Positions 34,854 to 47,400 of a DNA stretch of 64,000 nt are shown here, one piece after another. Numbering within the stretch: the first letter of the stretch is position 1; each line of letters opens with the position of its first letter. The stretch is from Przewalskia tangutica (taxonomy: Eukaryota > Streptophyta > Magnoliopsida > Solanales > Solanaceae), in assembly GCA_029844215.1 (NCBI GenBank), contig CM056738.1, forward strand, positions 45,458,388 to 45,522,387. The letters run 5' to 3'. Position numbers and translations under genes: made by a program. A model generated the notes under the pieces. The model was not told the DNA's origin. It made no database searches and saw only the letters and a list, made by a program, of their open reading frames with translations.

Positions 34854-34948
34854 AGAAACATTCGTCCCGAATGTTCCTTCTAGGCTTACTCAAATCACAA
34901 TATCGGCATAGACTCAAATAAAGACGCTCCACACGGCCACAACAAAAC

Positions 34949-37900
34949 TCAAGCATAAATACTAAATTTAAAGACCAACAATTTAGAACGTGGGTTACCT
35001 GGAGGTATAGGGAATAAGTGAGGATACTTCTTCATCATGTCATCCTCTGCTTCCCACGTCATTTCCTCCTCGCTCGCTCCGCCATAAGACCTTGACGGCC
35101 ACGCCCTTCGTCCAAGTCGCCTAACTCACAATCGAGTATCGCGCATGGGACTCTCCTCATACGATAACTCCTCTGTTACCTGAACCTCATGAACCGGGTG
35201 CACTCTAGATGGATCTCCAATACATTTCCGCAACATGGACACATGGAAGACTGGATGTACCGCCTCCAAATCGGACGGCAGATCTAACTCATAGGCAACC
35301 CTGCCTACCCTACGGACAATCCGATACGGCCCAATGTACCTTGGGCTAAGCTTCCCCTTCTTTCCAAATCTCATCACGCCCTTCATGGGCGATACCTTTA
35401 GAAAAACCCAATCATCTATCTCAAATTCCAAGTGTCGACGCCGATGGTCTGCATACGACTTTTGCCGACTCGAAGCCGCTAACAACCGCTCTGGATAAGC
35501 TTCACCTTATCCACCGTCACGAACTAAGTCCGCCCGACTAATCGAACTTCTCCCACTCGAACCAAATTTATCGGTGACTGCACTTCCTCCCGTATAAGGC
35601 CTCATAAGGCGCCATCCGAATACTTTGGAATGGTAGTTGTTGTTGTAAGCAAACTCCACAAGAGGCAAATGATCCTCCCGCTACCTCGAAATCAATAACA
35701 CAAGCCCGCAAAGATATCCTCGCATGCGGATAGTGCGCCGCCTGTCCGCTTGGCCCGAGGGTGAAATGCGATCGAGACTCACCGTGTCCCTAATCCCTTC
35801 CAAAAGACCTCCGAGTTAGCCGAGAACCGGGCTCTCTATTCGATATAATCGACACCGACTCGTGCGCCTCACAATCTCTCTAATATATAATCCGCGTAGT
35901 CTCACCGAGAACGCTGCTCGATCGGAAGAAAATGGGCTGATTTCGTCAGCCTGTCGACAATCACCCAAATGGAATCATGCTTCCTCTGAGTGGTAGGTAG
36001 CCCTGTAATAAAATCCATATTTATCACCTCCCACTTCCAAGTCGGAATATCAATAGCTCGCAATGTTTCACCGGCTTCGTGCTCAATCTTAACTCCGACA
36101 ATTCCGCACGTGCTACGAACTCCGCAACGCCCCTCTTAGGTCATCCCACCAATACACGACCGAGGTCATGATACATCTTAGTCGACCGGATGAATAGAAT
36201 AACGAGCACCGTGTGCCTCCCGAAATCTGGCGACGGTCCTCGCTACATCGGGAACACACAACCGGCCCTCGAATCTTAGCACCCCATCAGGCGCTACCTC
36301 AAATAGACTCCTCTCTTTCTGAACAGCGGCATCTCGGTACCGTACCAAAATCGGATCCTCATACTATCGCCTCTTCACCTCCTCGACGATAGAAGACTCG
36401 GCAACCTCTCGAACCCGAATTCTTTCACTACCAGAATCAACCAAACGAACCCCAAGACTCGCTAGCTGATGTATCTCTCGGACCATATCCCTCTTCTCTG
36501 GCTGAACATCAGACAGACTACCCATCGATCTGCGACTAAGGGTATCTGCAACTATATTGGCCTTCCCTGGGTGGTACAGAATATCAACATTGTAATCCTT
36601 AAGTAGCTCCAACCACCGTCTCTGCCGCAAGTTCAGCTCCTCCGTGAAGATGTCTTGGAGACTCTTGTGTTCGTGTAAATGTCCACGAACTCCATATAAA
36701 TAGTGTCTCCGATCTTCAAGGCATGAATCATGCCGCCAACTCAAGTCATGTGTGGGATAGTTCTTCTCATGCTTCCTAAGCCGCCGAGATCATAAGCTAT
36801 AACCTTGCCGCGTCCGCATCAAAGACGCACCCAAGCCCGACACCGACGCCACAATAAACCACATATTCATCTAAGCCCTCCGAAGAGTAAGAATCGGGCG
36901 TCGCCAACTTCTCCTTTAGCAATCGAAACTTTCTCACAAGTATCCGTCCACCGAACATAGTCGCTTTCCGAGTCGACTTAGTCAAAGTCTTTGAAATAAG
37001 CAAACTTTTCTACAAACTTCCGATAATAACTCGCAAGGCCCAAAGCCGCGCACTCCGTCGCGTAGCTGGTCCGCCAAGTCTGATCGCTTCAATCTTTCGT
37101 ATCAACCCGAATACCATCGGCCCGATAACATGTCCTAAGAAAGCCATCGACGCCAACTAACTCGTGACTTCGAGAGCTTGGCATACAATCGCCGGTCTCG
37201 GAGGACTCCCAATACCGTTCTCAAATGATTCAGATGCTCCGCTCAGGCGCGAATACACCAAGATATCATCAATAAACACTATAACGAACATATCCAAGAA
37301 TGGCTCAACACCCTATTCATCAAATCCATGAATATCACTGGCGTTGTCAACCCGAAAGACATCACCTCGAACTCATAGTGCCCATACCGGTCCCGAATGC
37401 ATCTTTGGGATATCTATCTCTAACTCGCACTGATGATAACTGCATCGCAGTCTATCTTGGAAAAACACTTTGCACCTCGCAATCGTCAAACAAATCGTCA
37501 ATCTCGGGAGGATATTTGTTCTTGATAGTTACCTTGTTCAACCGCTCGTAATCAATACACATACGCAGCTGGCCCCATCCTTCTTCTTTACAAATAACAT
37601 CGGCGCCCCAAGGAGAAACACTTGGCCTAATAAAGCCTTTCTCCAAAGAAATCTTTCACTGGTCCTTCAATTCCTCAACTCGGCGGTGCATCCTCGTATG
37701 GCGGAATAGATATCGGTCGAGTGTCCGCGCCAAATCGATGCAAACTCAATCTCCTCTCGGAGGATACCCAAGCTCGTCGGGAATACGTCTGAAACTCTCT
37801 AACAACCGGATCGATCAAGGTCCAGATCTCACTCAGATTTAATACCCGAACCAAATGGTAAATATACCCTTCCGTATCATCTTCCTAGCCTTGAGGTAAG

Positions 37901-39577
37901 AAATAAACCTACCCTCGGCGACGCAAAGATTCCTTCCACTCGATAACCGACTCACCAGAAATCGAACCGAACTAACCTCTCTCTCGGTCCACATTGGCAT
38001 AGCAAGACGCTAGACAATCCATACCCATAATCACATCGAAGTCCACATATCCAACTCTATCAAGTCACTAGAGTCCGGCGACCATCTATAGTCACCGGGC
38101 AAGCCTTATATACCCGCCACTACCATCAAGCACCTACGGCGTAGCCATCTCAAAAGATTCTATGGACTCGCTCTATCCCTATTCTACCAAAGAATATGAG
38201 GAGATATATAGGACAAGGTAGAACTCGGATCTATCAAAGCATATACATCACAAAGAAGAAACCAATAATGTACAGTGGCGACATCGTGACGCCCCGGTCC
38301 CGACGATCGACATAGCATAGATGCGGTTCGAGGACCGCTGAACTAGAACCTCGCCACGACCCGCCGCGCCTCGCTGGCCGTGAACACCTCGCCCCGGGCG
38401 CATAACAATCAAGATGAAGACCAAAGAATCGAACCGGGCCGAGCCATAACATTTCCGCCGCTCGCCTGACAATCTCTCTTCAAATGGCCTCGCTGCCACA
38501 AGAGTAACAAGCTCGGAGGAACACGACACTTCTATAATGGCAATCACCACATCGACCACACCGAGGCATAGGTGGCCTCATCTCGACCGGAACTCGTCCT
38601 CCGAAACCCGGCCACGGAACCCCGCTCCCGCCTCAATACTCAGACGCCCCAAGATGGTGGAGGAGCGCCTGACCTACGTGGTGCAAATCTGGTCTGGCCG
38701 GGTTGTCTACCCTAAAACTACCAGAGGACCTCGCTGCCGACCTCTTCGCTGATACTGCCGATCCGGCCTGCGTTCTCACACCTGCGCATATGCTCGCACG
38801 CGGCAATGTCCATGCCCGGTGAAGAGCTACTCCTGCAACTCTCGCCAAGTGATCATCGTGTCTTGTGACATACCGGCACTCGCCCTCCATGTTCGCTACC
38901 AAACAGGCACATACCGAGCCAATGAGTCAAACTCCACATTGTACTCTGAACCGTCCGCCCACTCGTCTCGGTGTCAAAAATCTATCGGCCGAGCCCTCTC
39001 ATCTGCGGAGGCAAGAAATGGCCAAATAACGCCTGAGAACTCGTCCCAAATACCGGAAGCGCATGCTCCCCGACGCTTCCTATGAATCATACCACCAATC
39101 GCAGCTGTCCCGCACCGATGCGAACCTAGTACCACCGACTCGGTCTCCAAGCCCCGATCACCCTCGCGATCGGCTATCGCTCGGATAAACTCCCGAGGAT
39201 CATCCTCGTGCCTCGACCATAAAACTCGGTGGCTGCAACTCAAAAGTCCTCGCCTCAAGCTAGCGACTCTGTCTTTGAACTACGAATGCAATGGAGCTGT
39301 CTCCGGCTATCCTCGTATGCGCCACGATCTTGGCCAGTAACTGGGCCATCTCCTTGTAGCCCATATCCTGCGCCCTGCCGCTGGATCGAGGCTCGGTACC
39401 GCGGTCTCGATGGCGCTTCTGCGCCTCGAACTCTTTGGGGTTGGCGGCGTTGTAGAACTTCGCCGTCAAACACCTCATCCGGTGGGGTGGGCACGTGCCC
39501 TAGTAACCTCGGTGCCTACTAGTAGTTCCCTCTACTGCCTTGCCCTTCTGGGCCGCGGTTGCCTTGCGTGGAGGCAT
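34949..39577 (-). pseudogene. Chromovirus gag-pol polyprotein, many frameshifts
   Basis: On the minus strand from ATG at 39577 (MPPRKATAAQKGKA): Gag to about 38400, then a protease site ALIDPSSTLSYIS (about 38180-38240). RT follows with RMCIDYERLNKVTIKNKYP (about 37500-37580) and catalytic FIDDILVY (37255-37276). RNase H has DYNVDILYHPGKANIVADTLSRRS (36530-36610). The integrase C-terminus has YIGPYRIVRRVGRVAYELDL and HPVFHVSMLRKCIGDP (35220-35330), and the chromodomain tail EEMTWEAEDDM-KKYPHLF lies at 35000-35070. The total length fits a full element, but the frame changes every 50-120 codons through 1-4 base indels at C/G-rich sites. Its own polymerase and integrase could not be made as written. 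The indel pattern resembles that in the copia array. Confidence 0.85.
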
Positions 39578-39762
39578 AACTGATACATAAAGGAAAACAT
39601 CAGAGGAGGTTCAACCTATAACTCAGCTCTATTGCACGATCTTAGAGTGAAAGAATGGAAACTAATCCTAAATATCCATGACCTCACGATTATAGGTGTG
39701 GTGCACGACACCGATAATCAAGACTACTAGACACGGTGCGTGGACACTTCCGAGGACTAATC

Positions 39763-39773
39763 GCTTGATACCA
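39763..39773 (-). promoter_or_regulatory. Primer binding site of the chromovirus
   Basis: Minus-strand TGGTATCAAGC, four bases inside the 5' LTR end at 39778. It matches the first eight bases expected for an initiator Met tRNA primer. Confidence 0.75.
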
Positions 39774-40673
39774 CTTTTGTCACGACCCAACCGGGGCGCG
39801 GTACCCTGCAGGGTACCATCGGTATATGTCGAGAATAGCGGTGAACATACATAACACATAACTTATAAAAGGGTAACCATCATTGCGGTAGATAAAGTGC
39901 CTTCCATAAAACATACATAAACAAAGTATAGTAGTACAATGGTTCTTATAGCCCAAAACATATATGTGACCACGCACTTAAAGATAACAATCGTGGCGGG
40001 ACGGGGCCCCGCCATACCACGAATGTACAAAATACCTATAGCATCGTGGAATATCGGTACCGATAAACAAGCTTCCGAGGAATGGCTTCGACAGGAATAG
40101 TGATCCTAAGAACGAGGATCCTGATCGCTTACCACCTGCGGCGTGACGCAGCCCAGAAGGGGGTCAGTACACAACGTACCAAGTATGTAAAACTGGAAAA
40201 TACTGTAGTAATATCATAGTCAAAATAAGCTGGAGTCATAGATAAAATCAATTTCTTTGCATTGTGCCTTACTAACAATGAGAGTAACAAGTGTAAATCT
40301 TATAGCATAAAAATAGGAGGCTCACGATCAAAACAGGGTACCTCGCCCGTAGTATCATTAAGCACTCCTACTCCTGGGACTATTTCACCCGCATGGGTCC
40401 TGTGGACCCGCATGAGGTCATCCGCCTCGTCATGAGACTATTTCACCCGCATGGGACTATTTCACCCGCATGGATCTTGTGGACCCGCATGAGTACCATC
40501 GCCGTACTCGCATGTGACTATTTCACCCGCATGAATCCTGTGGTCCGGATCCGCATGAGTGCAAGCGCCGCACTCGCATCATGGGTAGCAAATCCATGGC
40601 ATAGATAATAACCCGGGGTTTACCCCGTAATAATACAAATATATAACATAGCTCATCCGGCTATCATACATAA

Positions 40674-40791
40674 CATAAGCACTACCGGCCTATCATATCA
40701 TACATAAGCACTACCGGCCTATCATATCACAACATAAGCACTACCGGCCTATCATATCATACATAAGCACTACCGAACATCGTAACATAAG
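40674..40791. repeat. Four-copy 29-30 bp tandem repeat in 5' LTR
   Basis: CATAAGCACTACCGG repeated four times. The fourth copy reads ACTACCGAACATCG, where the other LTR has ACTACCGGCTTATCG. Confidence 0.88.
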
Positions 40792-42406
40792 CAAGTTAAG
40801 AAATCCCCTAACTTCTTATTAACATTATTAATATATCCTCTCATTTTAGTATCCTAAGGCACTAACATGTCTTTTAATAGAAAATCCGGGAATTCAACCT
40901 AAGTACCATGTACTTCTAACGTTTTAAGAAAAACTCTTTTTATACAAAGATTCCAAGATACTAATCACCATAGTATCAAGTTACAAGTTCTTTTCAAAAC
41001 AAGTCACATTTCCTTTTAGAAATATAATAGGCTTCTAAATCAAGTGACTTCATTTCCTTTAAAACCTTAGGCAACCAATGCCTAAAACCAATCCACCTTC
41101 CATAGTTTCGAATCCTTTACCCGTACTTGTTTAAATTAGAGTAAACCATTCTTTGTAAACCTTTCAAAAACTAATATAACCAACTTCCCATAAAGTCATT
41201 ATATTAGCGTTATTCCTTCGTCAAATACATTTTCCCTAAATCCAAGGGACTTATACTTTTGAAATGAAACAAGTATCATATACTTTAAAACAAGTGTAGA
41301 TTATCAACTCTTGTCATTATACCGCACTACATAGATACAACTATTCATGCTCAAGAGATAGGAAAGCTCTACATACCTCTTTGGTCAATCCACTTGCTAA
41401 GTCCAACTACATGAGTAATATGTCAACCTATAATAACCATAGTGCGTTGATTAACCTCTAATTTCAATGTAGAAATTCCAAATTCAAGTTACCAATTCCT
41501 AAGGAAAATTGGGCAGCATTTCCTTTGTTTCTACTCACTTTGCCACCTTTTTCAAAGGCCGATTTTTAACACTCAAACGCCTCATTAAGGCCCAACATCC
41601 AAACCAACACAAAGAGGTTTACATACCTAATCTTGGGTGTGTAAAATTCTGCCCCATAAGTTATAATAACACACTTAACAATTCTAAAGTAGTTTGTAGG
41701 CTACAACATGCTCATAATATCTCTTTAGCCAAATCCTTCATACCCAACCCACATTTCTTGCATGCAATGACTCTAATAGCATAATTTACTACCACAAGTA
41801 CTTCCTTCTTAACATGCAAAAATAAAAACTAATAATAGAGGAAGAATCATTACCTTAGAGCTTTAGCCAAATTTATCCAACAATTTGCTAGCCTCTATTC
41901 CAAGAACACCACCACAACAACCTTCACAAGCTAGCCCCAAGCTTCCTTCTTGCCTTTTACTTTTTCAGATTTTTCCTAAGGCTAGAATACCTCTTGGAGT
42001 TTTAGAGAGAAGGAGGAGCTTGAAATAATTTAAGAGAGAAGGAGGAGCTTTTTCTAAGAGAGAGATGAAAGATGTTACACCCCGTAATTTCAGAACATGT
42101 TTTTAAGAACGTAAGTAAGAACTCACAAGTGTTATGATTTGAGGCTGGTAAAAATTTATCGGAAATAGGAAATTGTCGGAAATGTAATATTGTGACGAAT
42201 GGGAGGGCGACACGTGTCACCCCCCCTTAGATGATGCCTTGGTCGAAATGTGCAAGGGCATGAAGGTCATTGGACCTTTGTTGCAAGACAAGTCTTGCAA
42301 CTTGTGTAGCATGACAATCTTGACCAAGTCAATTAGTCAATAAGTCTTGACTTACAAAGAGCTTATCCAAGCCTCACATTTGGTTATATCTTGACCATCC
42401 TTTACT

Positions 42407-42415
42407 CTATATAAT
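42407..42415 (+). promoter_or_regulatory. TATA box of the nested + strand solo LTR
   Basis: CTATATAAT, about 335 bases into the LTR, followed about 30 bases later by a GAGAGAGCC segment. Confidence 0.5.
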
Positions 42416-44156
42416 GCTAGTAGTGCTAGAGAGAGCCAACACTTAGAAAATTTCACACAAAAATTGGAAGAACATAGGCATAAGCTCTCGGGTTCACTTA
42501 GCAAAAGAAGGAAAAAAATTTGTTCCTTGTTCTTTTAATTCCCCACTTTAAAACAAGGTTCTTAGGTGTATTCTAAACACATCTCAATAGAAAAATCTTG
42601 GAAAAAGATTGTTTTCGGGTTAGTCGCAAACGAAAACCTAATGGTCTTTCTAGGTTTTGTTTGGAGTTTTGAAGGATAATTGTTGGTGTTGTTCTAAGGG
42701 TCTCAACATGCGGATTGAAGTGTCTTGGAGAGGCTCTAAACTACTAAGGAGCGACTTCGGATTGGAGTTGGATTAAGAATCGTTAAGGTATAATCTTGTC
42801 TTTTAAAGGTGTTACAAGATTACATATTTATATTGTTGTTGTTAGCTCTACTTGTTGCTAGCATGAAGTTGATAGGTTGAAGTTATAAGTATTATGGATT
42901 TCTTGTAGTTAAATCCGAAATGTTATACAAGCCACTTGGAAATTTGATTACTAATTGGTCGTTTTTAGAAAATCGTCGCATGTTACTTACTTAAAGATTA
43001 TGATTGTTATAATCAAATGCGACTTGATATCATGTTATGCTACCAATATGGATTGAAATGGAAATTGGTCAAGAGTTGGTATTGTTGTGAGCCAATTGGG
43101 ACTGTTTAGTTATTCATTTGTATTGGATTACCTTCTATAAATTGTGAGCCAATTGGGGCTGTTTGGTTATTGTATTTCGGCCTTGAAAAAGGTGGCAAAG
43201 TAAGTAAAAACAAAGGAGGTGCTGTCCGATTTTCCGTAGAATTTAGAGACTTAACACTTATGATATTCTACGATTGAAGTAAGGCCTTAATAGACGTATT
43301 GTGAATATTATAGGTTGACATACTACGGGCGGGACTTTGTACTTGGCAAGTGGTTTGACCCGGCGAGGTATGTAGAACTTTTCCTATCCTTTGAGCATGA
43401 CTAGTTTCACGTATATAGTACGGTAGACGTACAAGACTATGACATTCTTTACTTGTTTTATGAAATGCCAAGTCGGGTGAGTTAGAGATTAACTCACTTC
43501 TTTGAGAATATTAAAGATGTCTTAAGTCTTGTTAAAGATAAGGGACTTGAAGAATTATAAAGTATGTGATACTTGTGTCGTTTTTAACGTATAAGTCCCT
43601 TGGATAGGAAATGGTACTTGACTAAGGTATAAGTGAATATAACGACTTTATGGGGAGTTGGTTATATTGACTTTATGGAAAGATAAATGACTTGATTTAA
43701 CGGAAGGCAATTTGGTTTTTAAGGCATCAATTGCCTAAGGTTTTATAAGAAATGAGTCACTTGATTTAGAAACCTAACTTTATTTCTAAAGGGTGTTGTG
43801 ACTTGCCTTGAAATGTAATTTGGACTTGATACTAGGATTAATAGTATCTTGGAAGTTTTCTACTAAAAAGAGTCATTTGTTTTAAAGAATAGAAGTACGT
43901 AGTACTTGGGTTAACTCTGATTTTTATAAAAGACATGTTAGTGCAGGATAAACTAAAAGGAGAGTGTCTATATATATGTAACAAGAATAATAAGAAGTTA
44001 GGATTTTCTTAACTTGCTTATTTATTATAAGCCGGTAGTGCTTATGTTATTTTTGATATCCGTATTTGTGCTAGTGATATATTATTCGTTGCGTGGTCAT
44101 TCCCCGGGTTTGTGGCATTGCATATTTCCGTGGATTTGCTACCCACGATGCGAGGA

Positions 44157-44340
44157 ATACCTCATGCGAGTCCGTAGGGCTTATGCGGGTGAAATAGTCC
44201 CATGCGGGCGGGTCCAGCCTATGCGAGGAATACCTCATGCGAGTCCGAAAGGGCTTATGCGGGTGAAATAGTCCCATGCGAGGAATGCCTCACGCGGGTC
44301 CACTGGACCTATGCGGGTGAAATAGTCCCAGGAGTAGGAG
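44157..44340 (+). repeat. GCGGGTGAAATAGTCCC direct repeats in solo LTR
   Basis: Three to four copies of ATGCGGGTGAAATAGTCCCA with ATGCGAG(G)AATACCTCATGCG between them. It is the reverse complement of the block at 32790-32985 and 40375-40590. Confidence 0.8.
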
Positions 44341-45274
44341 TCAAATCCTATTTTTTTGTTGTAAGGATACCCTTATTTTACTCTCATTGTTAGTAAGGCA
44401 CAGGGTACTGTAATTTGATTATCATACATGTCTCCGGCTTTGATTTAGATTTATGATGTAATTACAGTACTTTCCAGTTTTACATACTTAGTACATATTG
44501 TGTCGACCCCGTCTCGGCCGCGTTCATCTTGCAGGAAAAGGGTAAGCAGGTGGCAGATCCACATTCTTAGGATCACTTATCGGACGTCGGAAGCTCCATT
44601 CTCCGGAGGCTTGTCTTTCTTTTGGTACAGTCTTGTCCCTGATGTTGTAGATTATGTACATTCAGGGTATGGCGGGGCCCTGTCCACGCTTGTTATTCCT
44701 AAGTGCTGTATTCACATTTGTGGTTGGGCTATAAGAACCGAGTTGTAAAGTTGTACTTTTGACTTTGTTTATATTATGGAAGCGGCCTTATCGGCTAGCT
44801 TTGTGTTGTATATTATTTACACACGTGTTTATGTTGTGTATGTTCATTGCTATTCTCGATGTATACGAGCAGGGTGCCCGGGTAGGGCACGATCGCGGCC
44901 GGTGGTCGTGACAAAAGATGACCAAGTCTTTAAGTCTTGGTCAATATAATCATCGTAATTCGGATGGGGACACTTCCCCCACCGAACCACACAAAAGAAA
45001 AATCTGACTTTTCCTAAGTTTTTCGTCGATTTCCGCCTCGGCGCGCGGCCACGCTTCCGGCGCCCGCGCTGCACTCTGCGGACCTCGGATCTTTCGGCGC
45101 GCGACCACTTTCCGGCGTGGCTGGAAACTTCAGCGACCCGCCGGGTTTCGTGCGCGCGACCACGACTTCCGCGCGCGACCTACAATCACCCGCCTTGGCG
45201 TCGCGGCCCTGCCTCAAGCGCCGCGGCGCTGAGACCCCTGACCGCGGTCCCGGCCCGAACCACGGGGTATAACA

Positions 45275-45279
45275 AAAGC
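45275..45279. repeat. Right TSD (AAAGC) of the chromovirus
   Basis: Matches 29729-29733. Confidence 0.9.
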
Positions 45280-45723
45280 TAACTTCAAAGTCATTCCCGC
45301 GATAGACACTAAGTGCTACCTGCATGATGGGTAAAGGATAAGTTTTTGAAACTTTTAATGATTCCTATAATTGCGAGTGGGGTAGAGCAATATACCGTAT
45401 AGGAGATCACCTATTTAAGTGTGAATACATGCCACTTCAATTGTACGCACTTCAGAATCCAAGAGTTGTCCATGGCCACAACGGATAAAACAATAAGAAG
45501 AAGATAAATAAGGAGAGTTATTGTGTTGGTATCATTGTCTTGGTTTACACTAAACACTGACGGTTCAAGACATCACGTTCACTGTGCAGTAAGTAAATCT
45601 AATGGCAATCAACTAAGGAAGGTTCAAAGCCAAAAAACTACCTATCCTGATGCAATATCTCTCCGTCGAAAGATTGTTGAACTTTGGCACCCTGTGTGCA
45701 TCAATTCTCTTTCAAGAGGGGAT
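45280..45723 (+). pseudogene. Continuation of the split copia element, 3' untranslated part
   Basis: It follows in direct register from 29733 once the chromovirus and one AAAGC are removed. It contains broken post-RNase H sequence (NPRVVHGHN near 45455) and a polypurine tract AAGAGGGGA at about 45714-45722 before the probable 3' LTR. No conserved domain remains. Confidence 0.55.
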
Positions 45724-46823
45724 TATTGAAAATTGTACTAGTGAGAGATTGAGTTTATCCCATCTTTAATGACTTAAATACGTGGATCTCGCATGTTGGA
45801 AATGTTATTTCTTCACACATGCCTAATCTACTAAGTGAGTAAATGATGTTAGTGCCAAGTATCGTCAAATTTCATTAAGAAATGAAAGAGATATTGGTAC
45901 ACAAAATAAGGTGTTTGAGACATGAAAATATGGAGTGTTTTTGGCCAAAATGATGAATTTCCCTCATTGTTAAAAAATGAAGAGTTTATGCAATATATAA
46001 ATTCTAAATTTGAGTAAGGGTTTGGGGCCCTAAGGGGTAACCCATGTGTTTGAAAGAGGGAGGACCTAGGTGAGCTTGGGTTCGAGGCTAAGCCCCACAC
46101 GCGCGCCGCCGCTCGCCCATCTGGTCCGGGCTCGGGCTCGGATCATGGGTCCCGAGTCTCAGGTCGTGGGCTATGGGTCGTGGGCCGTTGGGCCATTGAT
46201 GTCTTCTAAAACTTTCCTTTTGGTCCCTGTAATGTTAACTATTTATATTCTGGTCCCTGAAGCAGCTTAATTTCTCTAAATGTTACAAACGTTTCGAAGG
46301 CAATAAAGGCCAACATTTACAAGACTTAATTTCTCAAATCGTTTTAAAGACAATAAATGCCAATAATTGCCTCCCTATGACTTCTGGCCTCCCTTTTCTA
46401 ATCCTATATATTGAACACGCCAGTTCAAATAAAATAGAGACTACGAAACAGAAAGGTACATGCAGAACACATAACTCAAATCAGTTTATCTTTCTGTCTT
46501 GTTCATCGTCAAGTACATACACACAGAAAACGACAATACAGAATGTAGGCAGAAATCCTTTTCCGCTCTCTTTCTTCAGCAATCTGTTCTTATTCATCTT
46601 CTTCGCTAGGATCAATTGTATTTGCTTTGTACAATTGATTGGTTGTTATTTTATCTTGGGAGACTATTGCCCAATACCGTAAAAACATTTATACGAGATA
46701 ATTTTGTCTTAAAGATAGAGAGTCATCTCTCGACTCAGCGTTATGTTAGTTTAACCTTTCGATTACACTTTAAATCCCGTTTTTTTTACCTGGAATCCGG
46801 TTTATAAGCAACAAGTTCTAACA
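45724..46823 (+). mobile_element. Probable 3' LTR of the split copia element
   Basis: TATTGAAAATTG (a likely decayed TGTTG start) follows a polypurine tract, and CTAACA closes it 1100 bases on. A GC-rich island at 46070-46200 precedes AT-rich leader-like DNA. The 5' LTR is missing, so the boundaries rest on termini only. Confidence 0.45.
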
Positions 46824-47197
46824 AAAGTAATTAAATGGCTCACTATTACGGACTTTAAAAAGATTAGCAAAATATATATAATAACGATGGAGCTACTTGA
46901 AATATAATATTTTATGTTGTAGTAATTATATTTAGCTGGATCAAGTACGATTACTTTAATCATTGAATGGGCTATATTGACACACTTGATTATGAATGAG
47001 AAAGCACTAAGGAAACTATATGATGAACTTGGTAGAGAGATCAAGAAATATAATCCAGGAGACACGTTAGCCACGACAATACTACCTACAAGCATGTGGT
47101 TAAGAATATTTGAGGTTGCATCCTCCACACTATTTGTATTTCCTTGCATTGCCTTGGAGTCTCGGAGAATTGTTAAATTATGGTTGTCCTAAACAAG
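46824..47197. other. Unassigned DNA left of the CACTA element
   Basis: A 71-codon open frame on the plus strand (46977-47192) and an overlapping minus-strand frame are visible, but neither resembles a family I recognise. The CACTA element at 47198 interrupts whatever this was; the sequence resumes at 49413. Confidence 0.4.
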
Positions 47198-47289
47198 CAC
47201 GGTAAGAAAAATAGGCTATAGTGACAGGTAAAAACTGTTATCTAACCCCTAAGATGACGGTTTTTGTAAGTGTCATCTTTGCCACTATC

Positions 47290-47400
47290 ACAAACTGATA
47301 TGTATCTGTCACACGACATGTGACGATTTTTTACCCGTCCAACAAATGTCACAAACAGATGACGGTTCAAACCCGTCACACAAATGTCACATAAATTTAA
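47290..47400. repeat. Left subterminal repeats of the CACTA element
   Basis: Spaced GTCACA(C/A) and ATGTGAC/TGTCAC motifs, including AACCCGTCACACAAATGTCA near 47370. Confidence 0.7.

Larger units (their letters stand above)
42073..44913 (+). mobile_element. Nested solo LTR (2841 bp), TSD AAAGA
   Basis: TGTTACACCCCGTAATTTC to GGTGGTCGTGACA, flanked by AAAGA at 42068-42072 and 44914-44918. The other chromovirus LTR has the empty site (GATGAAAGATGACCAAG at about 34455). It is in opposite orientation to its host. A TATA box lies at 42407-42415. Same family as 1-2766 and 60858-63543 by its termini and its internal TTATAGGTTGA and GGCGGGGCC blocks. Confidence 0.93.
29734..45274 (-). mobile_element. 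Full-length chromodomain Ty3/gypsy element (Tekay-like)
   Basis: Two LTRs (29734-34840 and 39778-45274, about 2656 and 2651 bp after subtracting nested insertions) bracket about 4.9 kb of gag-pol on the minus strand. It is flanked by AAAGC duplications. A primer site lies next to the right LTR and a G-rich polypurine tract next to the left LTR, both in the correct place. Order Gag-PR-RT-RH-IN-chromodomain identifies a chromovirus. AT-rich LTR portions (33180-34480 against 40790-42065) differ at only a handful of positions, so insertion is recent relative to most of the window. It sits in the 3' region of a copia element. Confidence 0.93.
39778..45274 (-). repeat. 5' LTR of the chromovirus, with a nested solo LTR
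   Basis: Plus-strand ends TGTCACGACCCAACC and CACGGGGTATAACA. Interrupted at 42073-44913. It lacks the insertion found in the other LTR. Confidence 0.92.

Noticed and set aside
38537..39522. Plus-strand open frames of 70-97 codons as genes
   Set aside because: They are antisense to the chromovirus gag region; GC-rich composition keeps both strands open.
46977..47192. 71-codon frame next to the CACTA element as a host exon
   Set aside because: No recognisable family and an equally long antisense frame; listed only as unassigned DNA.
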